The position numbers and the translations under genes were made by a program. From Phycisphaerales bacterium (GTDB taxonomy: Bacteria > Planctomycetota > Phycisphaerae > Phycisphaerales > UBA1924), in assembly GCA_022843545.1 (NCBI GenBank), contig JALHNL010000013.1, positions 1-54,429 on the forward strand: a stretch of DNA of 54,429 nt, in the 5' to 3' direction. The stretch's first letter is position 1, and the number at the start of each line of letters is the position of its first letter. The notes under the pieces were generated by a model. The model was not told where the DNA came from. It searched no databases and saw only the letters and a list, made by a program, of their open reading frames with translations. Positions 33,858-41,675 of the stretch are shown piece by piece.

Positions 33858-35069
33858 GTGGACTTGACTTCACTTTCGACCCTGCTTGCCCAAACCGCCG
33901 AAGTCGCCCCCGCGGGCGGCAATCTCAAGTTTTGGGCCTACGCCGGGTTCATCACCCTGGTGCTCATCTTCCTGGCCCTCGACCTGGGGGTCTTCCACCG
34001 CGACGCCCACGAGGTGTCGTTCAAGGAAGCCACCGTCTGGTCCATCATCTGGGTCTCGATGGGTCTGCTCTTCGCGGTGTTCGTCTACTACGGCTACGAG
34101 AACAAGTGGCTGGGGCTGGGCGGGGCCGACACGCCCAAGTACAACCCGGCGTATGTAGCGGCGGATCCCAACAGCAAGCTGATCATCGAGGGCACGGTGG
34201 GCGGAGCCGACGCGGCCCAGCAGTATCTGGTGGGCTACGTGGTCGAGAAGTCGCTGGCGATGGACAACATCTTCGTCATCGCGCTCATCTTCGCGTTCTT
34301 CGCCATCCCGGGCAAGTACCAGCACCGGGTGCTGTTCTGGGGCATCGTGGGCGCGCTGCTCATGCGCGGCGCCATGATCTTCCTGGGCGCCGAACTGATC
34401 ATGACCTACCAGTGGATCCTGATCATCTTCGGCGGATTCCTGATCCTCACCGCGCTCAAGATGGCGATCCTCAAGGGCAACGACGACCCGTCGCAGAACG
34501 TCGCGGTCAAGCTCGCCAAGAAGATGTTCCGCACCGTCGACTTCTTCGACGGTCAGAAGTTCTTCACCCGTCGCACGGTCAAGCCCACGTACTCCATCGA
34601 CCCCAAGACGGGCAAGGAAGTCCAGGACCCGCCGCCGGCGGGCTCGCTGGGCAAGCGGGCGATCACCCCGCTGTTCCTGGCCCTGATCATGGTCGAGATC
34701 ACCGACCTGGTCTTCGCGGTCGACTCCATCCCCGCCATCTTCGCGATCACCCCCGACCCGTTCATCGTCTTCACCAGCAACATCTTCGCGATCCTGGGCC
34801 TGCGCTCGCTGTACTTCTGCCTGGCGGCGCTGATCCGCAAGTTCCGCTACCTCAAGCCCGCGCTCATCCTCATCCTCGCCTTCGTGGGCGTGAAGCTCCT
34901 GCTGCTGAGCGTGCCCCCCTACCTGAACGTCATCGGGCTTGAGCCCCAGAAGCCCATCAAGATCGACACGGTGGTGTCGCTCGTGGTGGTCCTTGTTCTG
35001 CTCGGCGGCGCGGTCGTGCTGTCGGCGCTGTTGCCGGCCAAGCCCGGCTCAGAGAAATCGGGGCATTGA
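33858..35069 (+). CDS. TerC-family membrane protein, probable Mn2+ exporter
   Basis: The 403-residue protein has about nine helices. Metal motifs are VVEKSLAMDNIFVIALIF (Asp-Asn) and VEITDLVFAVDSIPAIFAIT, typical of Alx/TerC proteins; RHxVLFWGIVGALLMRG-like QHRVLFWGIVGALLMRGAMI is also characteristic. A 65-residue loop with DPKTGKEVQDPPPAG sits between helices 5 and 6. The GTG at 33858 has GGAG 6 nt upstream, consistent with riboswitch control of translation. Mn2+ export is inferred from the riboswitch and family. Confidence 0.9.
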   Translation: MDLTSLSTLLAQTAEVAPAGGNLKFWAYAGFITLVLIFLALDLGVFHRDAHEVSFKEATVWSIIWVSMGLLFAVFVYYGYENKWLGLGGADTPKYNPAYVAADPNSKLIIEGTVGGADAAQQYLVGYVVEKSLAMDNIFVIALIFAFFAIPGKYQHRVLFWGIVGALLMRGAMIFLGAELIMTYQWILIIFGGFLILTALKMAILKGNDDPSQNVAVKLAKKMFRTVDFFDGQKFFTRRTVKPTYSIDPKTGKEVQDPPPAGSLGKRAITPLFLALIMVEITDLVFAVDSIPAIFAITPDPFIVFTSNIFAILGLRSLYFCLAALIRKFRYLKPALILILAFVGVKLLLLSVPPYLNVIGLEPQKPIKIDTVVSLVVVLVLLGGAVVLSALLPAKPGSEKSGH

Positions 35070-35111
35070 TCGCCCCCGGCGGGCCCACCGCCGCCACATC
35101 GCGGAGCGAAC

Positions 35112-36158
35112 GTGAACACCTGGGTCTGGATCGGGTTCGTCGTTCTGGTGCTCGGCATCCTGGCGGTGGACCTGATCCTGGCGGCGCGGCACCCGGGGCC
35201 CATCAAGCCCCGCAAGGCCCTGCTGATGACCTCGGTGTTCGTGGTGATCGCGCTGCTCTTCGCGGGCGCGATCTACGCCATCTACGACCACGGGCTCATG
35301 GGCCCGGGCAAACTGGCCCACGACGGCGTGACGCCCCTCACCGGGCGCATCGCCACCATCGAGTACCTGTCCACCTGGCTGCTGGAGTATTCGCTGAGCG
35401 TGGACAACCTCTTCGTCTTCACGCTCATCTTCACGTACTTCAAGGTCCCCGACATCCGCCAGCACCGCGTGCTCTTCTGGGGCATCATGGGCGCCCTGGT
35501 CCTCCGCGGGATCATGATCACGCTCGGGGCTGAACTGATCCACCAGTTCCACTGGATCCTCTACCTCTTCGGGCTGCTCCTGCTCTACACCGCCTACAAG
35601 CTCGTCGCTTCGTCCGACGAGGAGTTTGACCCCAGCCAGAGCCGCGTCGTCCGGTGGGTCCGCAAGGTCTTCCCCATCACCCCCGAGCTCCGCGGCGACA
35701 AGTTCTTCGTCCGCGAATCCCTCACCCCGGGCGGGGCGGTGGTGCTCGCCGCCACGCCGCTGTTCCTGGTGCTGGTGGTGGTCGAGGCGACGGACGTGAT
35801 GTTCGCGCTCGACTCGATCCCCGCGGCGTTCGGGCAAAGCCGCGAGCCGTTCATCATCTTCAGCAGCAACGTCTTCGCGATCATGGGCCTGCGCTCGCTC
35901 TACTTCGCGCTCGCGGGGCTGATGTCCATGTTCAAGTTCCTCAAGCTCAGCCTCGCGCTCATCCTCGCCTTCGTGGGCGTCAAAATGCTCATCGAAGAAC
36001 CCGTCGCGGCCCTTAGCTGGCCGGGCCTGCACATCGGCGGCACCATCTCGCTGGCGGTCATCGCCACCGCCCTGACCGCGGGCGTCATCGCTTCCATCAT
36101 GGTCAACCGCCGGGCGGTGAGGTTGAACGGCGGGGAGCCGCCCGCCAGCGGGCACTGA
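35112..36158 (+). CDS. TerC-family membrane protein, third in the cluster
   Basis: The 348-residue protein has LLEYSLSVDNLFVFTLIF and VEATDVMFALDSIPAAFG as metal motifs and QHRVLFWGIMGALVLRGIMI as the family block. It resembles the second TerC gene more closely than the first. It lies 42 bp downstream of that gene without a promoter in between, so it is probably co-transcribed and under the same riboswitch. A GTG start follows GGAGCGA. Confidence 0.9.
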   Translation: MNTWVWIGFVVLVLGILAVDLILAARHPGPIKPRKALLMTSVFVVIALLFAGAIYAIYDHGLMGPGKLAHDGVTPLTGRIATIEYLSTWLLEYSLSVDNLFVFTLIFTYFKVPDIRQHRVLFWGIMGALVLRGIMITLGAELIHQFHWILYLFGLLLLYTAYKLVASSDEEFDPSQSRVVRWVRKVFPITPELRGDKFFVRESLTPGGAVVLAATPLFLVLVVVEATDVMFALDSIPAAFGQSREPFIIFSSNVFAIMGLRSLYFALAGLMSMFKFLKLSLALILAFVGVKMLIEEPVAALSWPGLHIGGTISLAVIATALTAGVIASIMVNRRAVRLNGGEPPASGH

Positions 36159-36226
36159 CCACGCCCAGCCCCGACGCGCTGCCCCCTGATGTCCGCCTGC
36201 ATCTCACGCCCCGCCCCCCAATCCCC

Positions 36227-36232
36227 TACGCT
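36227..36232 (+). promoter_or_regulatory. -10-like TACGCT, leaderless promoter of cdsA
   Basis: Eight nucleotides separate it from the ATG at 36241. Confidence 0.5.
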
Positions 36233-36240
36233 CCGCCCAC

Positions 36241-37203
36241 ATGGTCCGCCGCCTGATCTTCGGGCCCATCCTGATCCTGCTGCTCCTGGGCCTGGCTCTG
36301 CTCGATGACGCCGTCGCCGGGACGCCCCTTCCCGAGTTCCTGCGCTGGACCAGCCCGGACACCGGCGAGGTGGGCAGGGGCGCGCTGCTGCTGGTCTTCG
36401 GCATGGTCGTGTGCGGGCTGGGCGGCATCGAACTGGCCCGGCTCTTCAACGCCGTGGGCATCCGCGCCAGCGTCAAGCACCTCATGTTCGCCAGCGCCGC
36501 GGGCGTGCTGGTCGGGGGGCTCACCATCGGCCCCGCCTCGCTCAAGATGGGCGGTCACGGCACCGCGTCGCTCATCCAGGCCACCGCCAGCGCCGCGGTC
36601 GTCTTTCTGTCCATGCTCGCCTACATCCGCGACCGCGACCTCAAGGGCGCCGCCGGCGCGGTCGCCGCCTCGGTCTTCGCCTTCGTCTACATGGGCGTGG
36701 TCATCGGCTTCGTCCTGGCTATCCGGCGCGAGCACGGCGTGTTCGTCATGGCCGCCGCCATCCTCACCATCAAGTCCTCCGACATCGGCGCGTTCTTCAC
36801 CGGCGTCGCCGTCGGAAGCCACAAACTCATCCCCTGGATCTCCCCCGGCAAGACCTGGGAGGGCTTCGTCGGCGGCGTGGTCACGTCGGCCCTCGTGGGC
36901 ACCGGCTGCGTGCTCGCGGGCCAAGCCTGGGGGGGCGCCGAGGATCTGGCCCACATGCCCTGGTGGTTCGGGGCCGTGCTGGGCCTGCTGCTTGGCGCGG
37001 CGGGGCAGGCGGGCGACCTGTCCGCCAGCGTCCTCAAACGCGACGCGGGGCTCAAGGACGCCGGGCGGCTTCTGCCCGGATTCGGCGGTGTGGTGGACAT
37101 GCTCGATTCGCTCGTCATCGCCGGCCCCCTGGCGTACTGGGGCCTGACACTCGCCACGGTGATCTGGCCATTGGCCGCACTCGAGCCCGCGGGCGGTCTA
37201 TGA
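36241..37203 (+). CDS. cdsA: Phosphatidate cytidylyltransferase
   Basis: This 320-residue membrane enzyme makes CDP-diacylglycerol from phosphatidate and CTP for phospholipid synthesis. The signature region is clear: SSDIGAFFTGVAVGSHKL, ISPGKTWEGFVGG, GDLSASVLKRDAGLKDAG and LLPGFGGVVDMLDSL. Compared with the usual PGHGG..DR.DS, His is replaced by Phe and Arg by Met. I recall similar variants in planctomycete CdsA proteins but did not check. About eight hydrophobic helices are present. Confidence 0.9.
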   Translation: MVRRLIFGPILILLLLGLALLDDAVAGTPLPEFLRWTSPDTGEVGRGALLLVFGMVVCGLGGIELARLFNAVGIRASVKHLMFASAAGVLVGGLTIGPASLKMGGHGTASLIQATASAAVVFLSMLAYIRDRDLKGAAGAVAASVFAFVYMGVVIGFVLAIRREHGVFVMAAAILTIKSSDIGAFFTGVAVGSHKLIPWISPGKTWEGFVGGVVTSALVGTGCVLAGQAWGGAEDLAHMPWWFGAVLGLLLGAAGQAGDLSASVLKRDAGLKDAGRLLPGFGGVVDMLDSLVIAGPLAYWGLTLATVIWPLAALEPAGGL

Positions 37204-37237
37204 TGGTGACGTTCGCCCGCAGGCCCTGGAGTCTCGC

Positions 37238-38002
37238 ATGACCGTCACGGAGCAGTTGCTCAAGCTCTTTCGCTGCGACCAACAACTCCGCGGACTGCAA
37301 ACCAGACTCACCGCGGCCGACCGCTTCCTGGCTGAGCAGAGCCGATTGCTCAAGGAAGCCGAGACCAAGCTCGCCACCTTGGAAGCCGACATCAAGAAGC
37401 TGAAGGTGTCCGTCTCCGGGCAGGAGGGCGAGGCCGGCTCGATCGACGCCCGCATGGCCCAGCTCCGCGAGCAGATGAACGCGGCCCGCACGAACAAGGA
37501 GTACTCCGCCTTCGTGCTCGAGCTGGACGTGCTGAAGAAGCGCAAGAAGGAAATCGAGGACGGCCAGCTCGACCAGATGGGCAAGGTCGAGTCCGCCGAG
37601 AAGGGCGTGACCGAGGCCCGCGCCAAGCGCGACGAGCGCCAGGTCATCGTCGAGCAGGCCAGTCGCGATCGCGCCGCCAAGGAAGCCGAGATCAAGGACC
37701 GCGTCGACGAACTCCGCGGCCAGCGCGCCACGCTCAGCAAGGACATCCCCGCCGACGTGCTCAAGATCTTCGAGGACCTCGTCGCGCGTCATGGTGACGA
37801 AGCCATGTCCGCCCTGCACGTGGTCGACCGCCGCAACCACGAGTGGGCCTGCGGCACGTGCCAGGTCGTGGTGCCGGTGCAGGTGCTCAACGACATCTCC
37901 GCCGGCAAGTTCGTCCGGTGCAAGAGCTGCACCTGCATCCTCTTCGCTGAGGAAGACGTGACCAGCAAGAAGCCGCCCAAGAAGGACAAGGCGGCGCTGT
38001 GA
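37238..38002 (+). CDS. Coiled-coil C4-type zinc-ribbon protein
   Basis: This 254-residue protein is mainly a long antiparallel coiled coil (about residues 10-185). The hairpin motif NKEYSAFVLELDVLKKRKKE is typical of the CT398/C4 zinc-ribbon family. The C-terminal ribbon has CGTC (near 206) and CKSC (near 228). Family members are linked to flagellar or RNA-related functions in a few cases; here the role is unknown. Its stop overlaps the next start (GTGA). A TGGAG site lies before the ATG. Confidence 0.88.
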   Translation: MTVTEQLLKLFRCDQQLRGLQTRLTAADRFLAEQSRLLKEAETKLATLEADIKKLKVSVSGQEGEAGSIDARMAQLREQMNAARTNKEYSAFVLELDVLKKRKKEIEDGQLDQMGKVESAEKGVTEARAKRDERQVIVEQASRDRAAKEAEIKDRVDELRGQRATLSKDIPADVLKIFEDLVARHGDEAMSALHVVDRRNHEWACGTCQVVVPVQVLNDISAGKFVRCKSCTCILFAEEDVTSKKPPKKDKAAL

Positions 38003-39318
38003 GCGCCGCGGCGCTCCCCAACCGGCCCGCCGGCCCCTGGCGCGAAGCCCACGCCCATCTCATGCTGTTGGGCGAGGCCCTGAGCCTCACCGAACTGGAC
38101 CGCTGCGCGAGCGTCGCGCAGTGCCTTGATTTCATCCGTCAGGCCGCGGCCAAGGCCCGCGCCGCGGGGCCCGGCGCCTGGGCACGGCTCACCGGCGCAC
38201 GCGTGGAGGCCTGGGCCGAGGCCCGCTGGCCGACCCGCGCCGAGATCGACGACGCCGCCGGCGATGTGCCGTGCGCCGTGATGTCCTTTGACTATCACCA
38301 CGTCGCCGCGGGAACTGCCGCCCTTCGCGCCGCGGGCATCCTCGACCAGCCCGCCGAACTGGCCCCGCTTATCGACCGCGACGCACGCGGCGAACTCACC
38401 GGCCTGGTCCGCGAGGAAGCCCCCTATCGCGTCTGGCGCGCCGCCCCCGAGCCCGCCCCCGCCCAGCGCCGCGGCATGATCCTCGCCGCCCTGGACCATC
38501 TGTCCGCGATGGGCTGCGTCGAAGTCCACGACTTGCACAGCCAGACCTGGCTGCCCGACGTGCTGGCCGACCTCGACCGCGCCGGGCAACTGCGGCTGAA
38601 CGTCCGGCTCTACCCCGCGGCGCGCGACCTGGCGGCCATGCACGCCCGGCGTGCCGCCTTCGAAGGCCCACGCCTCCGCCTCGCCGGCGGGAAGATCTTC
38701 GCGGACGGCACGCTCAACGGGCGCACCGCTTCCATGATCCACCGCTACGCCCTGCCGATCCCGGACCATCCGCGCGGGCACTGCATGGTCTCGCCTGCCG
38801 CGATGGACGAGGCCGTGCGCCTCGCCGACGGTCTGGGGCTTCACTTGGCGGTCCACGCCATCGGCGACGGCGCGGTGCGCATGGTGCTCGACAGCATCGA
38901 GCGTGTGCGCCCCCGCAGCCGCGGCTGGCGCATCGAGCACGCCGAGATCGTCGACGCTATGGACGTCCCCCGCTTCAAGGCGCTGGGCGTGACGTGCAGC
39001 GTGCAGCCCTGCCACCTGCTCGCCGACATCGAAACGCTGAGCAAGTACCTCCCCCACCGCCTGCCGCGCGTCCTGCCGCTGCGCGAACTCATCGACAGCG
39101 GCCTGAAGCTGGGCTCAATAGGCGACGACGCGTCAGGCGCGGAGCCCGGGCTGGTCTTCGGCAGCGACGTGCCCGTCGTCCGGGCGAACCCGGAAGACAG
39201 CCTGCAGGCCGCGGTCTTCCGCCGCCGCCCGGGCGAGCCCGAGAGCGAGATGATCGCGCCCAAGCAGGCGATCACGCTTGATGAGGCTTGGGCGTGCTTT
39301 GCGCCGTCCCGGTCGTGA
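37999..39318 (+). CDS. Amidohydrolase family 3 (YtcJ-like) enzyme
   Basis: This 439-residue protein is of the metal-dependent amidohydrolase superfamily. Motifs present are EAHAHLM (N-terminal HxH), VHDLHSQTWLPD, KIFADGTLNGRT, VHAIGDGAVRM, WRIEHAEIV and VFGSDVPVV with the catalytic Asp. It lacks the usual N-terminal sandwich strands, starting almost at the barrel, and may be slightly truncated. It is coupled by a 4-nt overlap to the zinc-ribbon gene. The substrate is unknown. Confidence 0.85.
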   Translation: MSAAALPNRPAGPWREAHAHLMLLGEALSLTELDRCASVAQCLDFIRQAAAKARAAGPGAWARLTGARVEAWAEARWPTRAEIDDAAGDVPCAVMSFDYHHVAAGTAALRAAGILDQPAELAPLIDRDARGELTGLVREEAPYRVWRAAPEPAPAQRRGMILAALDHLSAMGCVEVHDLHSQTWLPDVLADLDRAGQLRLNVRLYPAARDLAAMHARRAAFEGPRLRLAGGKIFADGTLNGRTASMIHRYALPIPDHPRGHCMVSPAAMDEAVRLADGLGLHLAVHAIGDGAVRMVLDSIERVRPRSRGWRIEHAEIVDAMDVPRFKALGVTCSVQPCHLLADIETLSKYLPHRLPRVLPLRELIDSGLKLGSIGDDASGAEPGLVFGSDVPVVRANPEDSLQAAVFRRRPGEPESEMIAPKQAITLDEAWACFAPSRS

Positions 39319-39319
39319 C

Positions 39320-39325
39320 TAACAT
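39320..39325 (+). promoter_or_regulatory. -10-like TAACAT, leaderless promoter of vapB
   Basis: Five nucleotides separate it from the ATG at 39331. It overlaps the region of the amidohydrolase stop. Confidence 0.4.
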
Positions 39326-39330
39326 TCGCC

Positions 39331-39654
39331 ATGACTTTCCGCGGGGTAGTCAAGAACGGCGTGATCGTGCTGCGGACCTCGGATCTGCCCGATGGCACGG
39401 AGGTTGAAGTGGTACCTCGCAAGCCAAAGGCCGCCTCCAGCGCCGGCGCCCGCGGCAAGGCCCGCAAGGGTGGTCAAGACCGCAGCGCGGCGCGTCCCGC
39501 CTCGCGGAGTGCGAAGGGATCGACTCGTGGAAGCGTCAAGAAGGCCACCACGTCCGGTCTGCAGCGGCTGGCCGGCATCGTGAAGGGCCTGCCCGCGGAC
39601 TGGTCTTCCCAGCACGACCACTACATTTCCGACACACCCAAGCGGAAGCGATGA
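39331..39654 (+). CDS. vapB: VapB-like antitoxin
   Basis: The protein has 107 residues. The N-terminus MTFRGVVKNGVIVLRTSDLP is of the AF2212/DUF104-like antitoxin type. A long Lys/Arg/Ser/Ala-rich middle follows. The C-terminal toxin-binding tail GLPADWSSQHDHYISDTPKR is of the form common in antitoxins paired with PIN toxins. Its stop overlaps vapC by 4 nt (ATGA). It should neutralise the toxin and autoregulate the operon. The long basic linker is longer than usual. Confidence 0.85.
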   Translation: MTFRGVVKNGVIVLRTSDLPDGTEVEVVPRKPKAASSAGARGKARKGGQDRSAARPASRSAKGSTRGSVKKATTSGLQRLAGIVKGLPADWSSQHDHYISDTPKRKR

Positions 39655-40058
39655 CCCGCGCCTTCGCCGACACCTCGTTCTTCATGGCGCTGGTGAACAA
39701 GGCCGACGAACACCACGAGGCCGCCTTTGCGATCGCCGGCCTCACGCGGTACTCGGTGGTCACCAGTGACTATGTGCTGCTCGAGTTCGGGAACGCCTGC
39801 GCGAACCGCAAGCGTCGTCATGCCTTCGCCAGAGTGCTCGATGCGCTCGACCAGAGCCCCGGGTTCCTCCGCGTCAGGGCCACCGACTCGATCCTCGATG
39901 AAGCTATGCGCCGCTTCCGCAGGCGTTCGGGCACCGACTGGTCATTGGTGGATTGCACCTCCTTCGTCATCATGGAGAAGCTCCGCCTCACCGACGCCAT
40001 CACCAACGACGCTCACTTCACCCAGGCGGGCTTTCGTGCCCTTTTGACCTCGCCATGA
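39651..40058 (+). CDS. vapC: VapC-like PIN-domain toxin (RNase)
   Basis: The 135-residue PIN domain keeps the acidic catalytic set: Asp7 (AFADTSF), Glu45 (VLLEFGN), Asp101 (SLVDCTS) and Asp120 (ITNDAHF). VapC toxins cleave tRNA or rRNA. Both its start (with vapB) and its stop (with the dehydrogenase) lie in ATGA overlaps. The toxin is therefore translationally tied to its antitoxin and to a metabolic gene. Confidence 0.9.
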   Translation: MTRAFADTSFFMALVNKADEHHEAAFAIAGLTRYSVVTSDYVLLEFGNACANRKRRHAFARVLDALDQSPGFLRVRATDSILDEAMRRFRRRSGTDWSLVDCTSFVIMEKLRLTDAITNDAHFTQAGFRALLTSP

Positions 40059-41023
40059 ACCCACTCCCCCTCGTCCCCATCACCCGCGCCGTCCCCGGAA
40101 GCCCCGCCGTTCAGGGTGCTCGCATCGTCATGGCCCCGGCGGTCCCGCAGATGACCCGCGCCGAGCTGCTCGCGTTTGTCCGCGGGGCATCGGCCGTCAT
40201 CGCCATGTTCCACGACCGCGTGGACGACGAGTTCCTCGACGCCGCAGGGCCCCAGCTCAAGGGCGTCTGCAACTTCGCCGTCGGGGTCGACAACATCGAC
40301 CTGCCCGCCTGCAAGCGTCGCGGCGTAGTCGTCACGAACACCCCCGACGCCGTCACCGAGGGCACCGCCAACATCGCGATGGGCTTGATCCTCGCCGTCG
40401 CCCGGCGCATCGCCGAGGGCGACCGGTTCGTTCGCGCCGGGCGCTTTGAGCGCGAGGGCAATGTGTTCCCCACGGGCTGGATGGGCATGCATCTCACGGG
40501 CCAGAACCTGCTGATCGTCGGCGCGGGGCGGATCGGGCGGGCCGTGGCGCTGCGGGCCCAGGCTTTCGGCATGCGCACGTTCTACGTCGCCCGCTCGCGC
40601 CATCTGGATTTCGAGCTCGCCCCCCTCGCGGCGACGCGCGTCGAACTCGACGAAGGCCTGGCGCTCGCCGACGTGGTGAGCGTCCACACCCCGCTCACCG
40701 GCGAAACCCGCCACCTCATCAACGCCCGAAGGCTGGCCCTCATGAAGCCCACGGCGATCCTCGTGAACACCGCCCGCGGGCCGGTGGTCGACGAGGCCGC
40801 CCTCGCCGCTCACCTTTCCGCGGGCAAGATCTGGGGCGCGGGGCTGGATGTCTTTGAGCAGGAGCCCAAGGTGCATCCCGCGCTGCTCCCGCTCGACAAC
40901 GTGGTCCTCACGCCCCACATCGGCTCTTCGGAGCGCCGCTTCCGCGAGATGATGACCGACATGGCCTGCGCCAACGCCGCCGCGGTCATTCAGGGCCGAA
41001 CGCCCCCCAATCCCGTCAACTGA
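40055..41023 (+). CDS. D-isomer 2-hydroxyacid dehydrogenase (GhrB/SerA-like)
   Basis: This 322-residue NAD(P)-dependent enzyme has the catalytic Arg/Glu/His set: NTARGPVVDE (Arg), FEQEPKVHP (Glu), and TPHIGSSERR (His). The dinucleotide fold is LLIVGAGRIGRAVALRAQAFGM. The N-terminal block GVCNFAVGVDNIDLPACKRRGV fits glyoxylate/hydroxypyruvate reductases better than SerA, which would carry a C-terminal ACT domain. Substrate remains uncertain. The start lies in the vapC stop. Confidence 0.88.
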   Translation: MNPLPLVPITRAVPGSPAVQGARIVMAPAVPQMTRAELLAFVRGASAVIAMFHDRVDDEFLDAAGPQLKGVCNFAVGVDNIDLPACKRRGVVVTNTPDAVTEGTANIAMGLILAVARRIAEGDRFVRAGRFEREGNVFPTGWMGMHLTGQNLLIVGAGRIGRAVALRAQAFGMRTFYVARSRHLDFELAPLAATRVELDEGLALADVVSVHTPLTGETRHLINARRLALMKPTAILVNTARGPVVDEAALAAHLSAGKIWGAGLDVFEQEPKVHPALLPLDNVVLTPHIGSSERRFREMMTDMACANAAAVIQGRTPPNPVN

Positions 41024-41033
41024 TCGCGGCACG

Positions 41034-41039
41034 TACACT
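41034..41039 (+). promoter_or_regulatory. -10-like TACACT, leaderless promoter of the DUF899 gene
   Basis: Five nucleotides separate it from the ATG at 41045. Confidence 0.5.
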
Positions 41040-41044
41040 CGACC

Positions 41045-41608
41045 ATGACACCCCAGGTCGCCGCGCTCCAGGCCCGGATCGACGAACTCAAGAAGGAACT
41101 CTCGGCCGCCCGCCGGGCCGTCGCGCCCGTGCCCGTGGGCGACTACGCCTTCCGTCGCCCCGACGGCTCACCCGCGTCCCTCCGCGATCTCTTCGCAGGC
41201 AAACGCGACCTGCTGGTCGTCCACAACATGGGCAAGAAGTGCGTGTACTGCACGCTGTGGGCCGACGGCTTGGTGGGCTTCACCCGCCCACTGCTCTCGC
41301 GTTGCGGCTTCGTTCTCACCTCGCCCGACGAACCCGCCACGCTCAAGGCCTTCGCCGAATCGCGCGGCTGGACCTTCCCCTGCGTCAGCGTTCAGGGCAC
41401 CACCTTCGCCCACGACATGGGGATGGAGCCCGAACCCGGCCGGCACTGGCCGGGCGTCTCGGGCTTCCGCCTGCGCGACGACGGCTCGATCGTCCGCACC
41501 GGGCAGGCCATGTTCGGCCCCGGGGATGACTTCTGCGCCCTGTGGCCGATGCTTGATCTGCTCGAGGGCGGGCCCGGCGCCTGGGTCCCCAAGTACGATT
41601 ACCCTTAA
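41045..41608 (+). CDS. DUF899 thioredoxin-like protein
   Basis: This 187-residue protein matches DUF899, a thioredoxin-fold family. VHNMGKKCVYCTLWADGL carries the CxxC pair (Cys66, Cys69). It also has PVGDYAFRRPDGSPASLRDLF and the end block FGPGDDFCALWPMLDLL. The N-terminal 22 residues are a coiled-coil-like helix. It may act as a thiol oxidoreductase or peroxidase; the true reaction is unknown. Confidence 0.87.
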   Translation: MTPQVAALQARIDELKKELSAARRAVAPVPVGDYAFRRPDGSPASLRDLFAGKRDLLVVHNMGKKCVYCTLWADGLVGFTRPLLSRCGFVLTSPDEPATLKAFAESRGWTFPCVSVQGTTFAHDMGMEPEPGRHWPGVSGFRLRDDGSIVRTGQAMFGPGDDFCALWPMLDLLEGGPGAWVPKYDYP

Positions 41609-41668
41609 CACAACCTTGATGTGGAAAGCCCGGCAATTGCGGGAAGCAGCCCCGGCGAAGTGTTAAGG
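41603..41668. promoter_or_regulatory. 9-bp inverted repeat flanking the porin promoter
   Basis: CCTTAACAC (41603-41611) and GTGTTAAGG (41660-41668) are perfect complements 48 nt apart. The right arm ends 7 nt before the porin ATG. The TTAACAC core also forms half of the TetR-type palindrome at 11771-11783. DNA looping by a dimeric regulator or a double operator is possible. Confidence 0.5.
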
Positions 41669-41675
41669 TCTTTGC

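Noticed and set aside
35070-35111. Second riboswitch before the third TerC gene
   Set aside because: The 42-bp gap is too short for the aptamer and has none of its conserved blocks.
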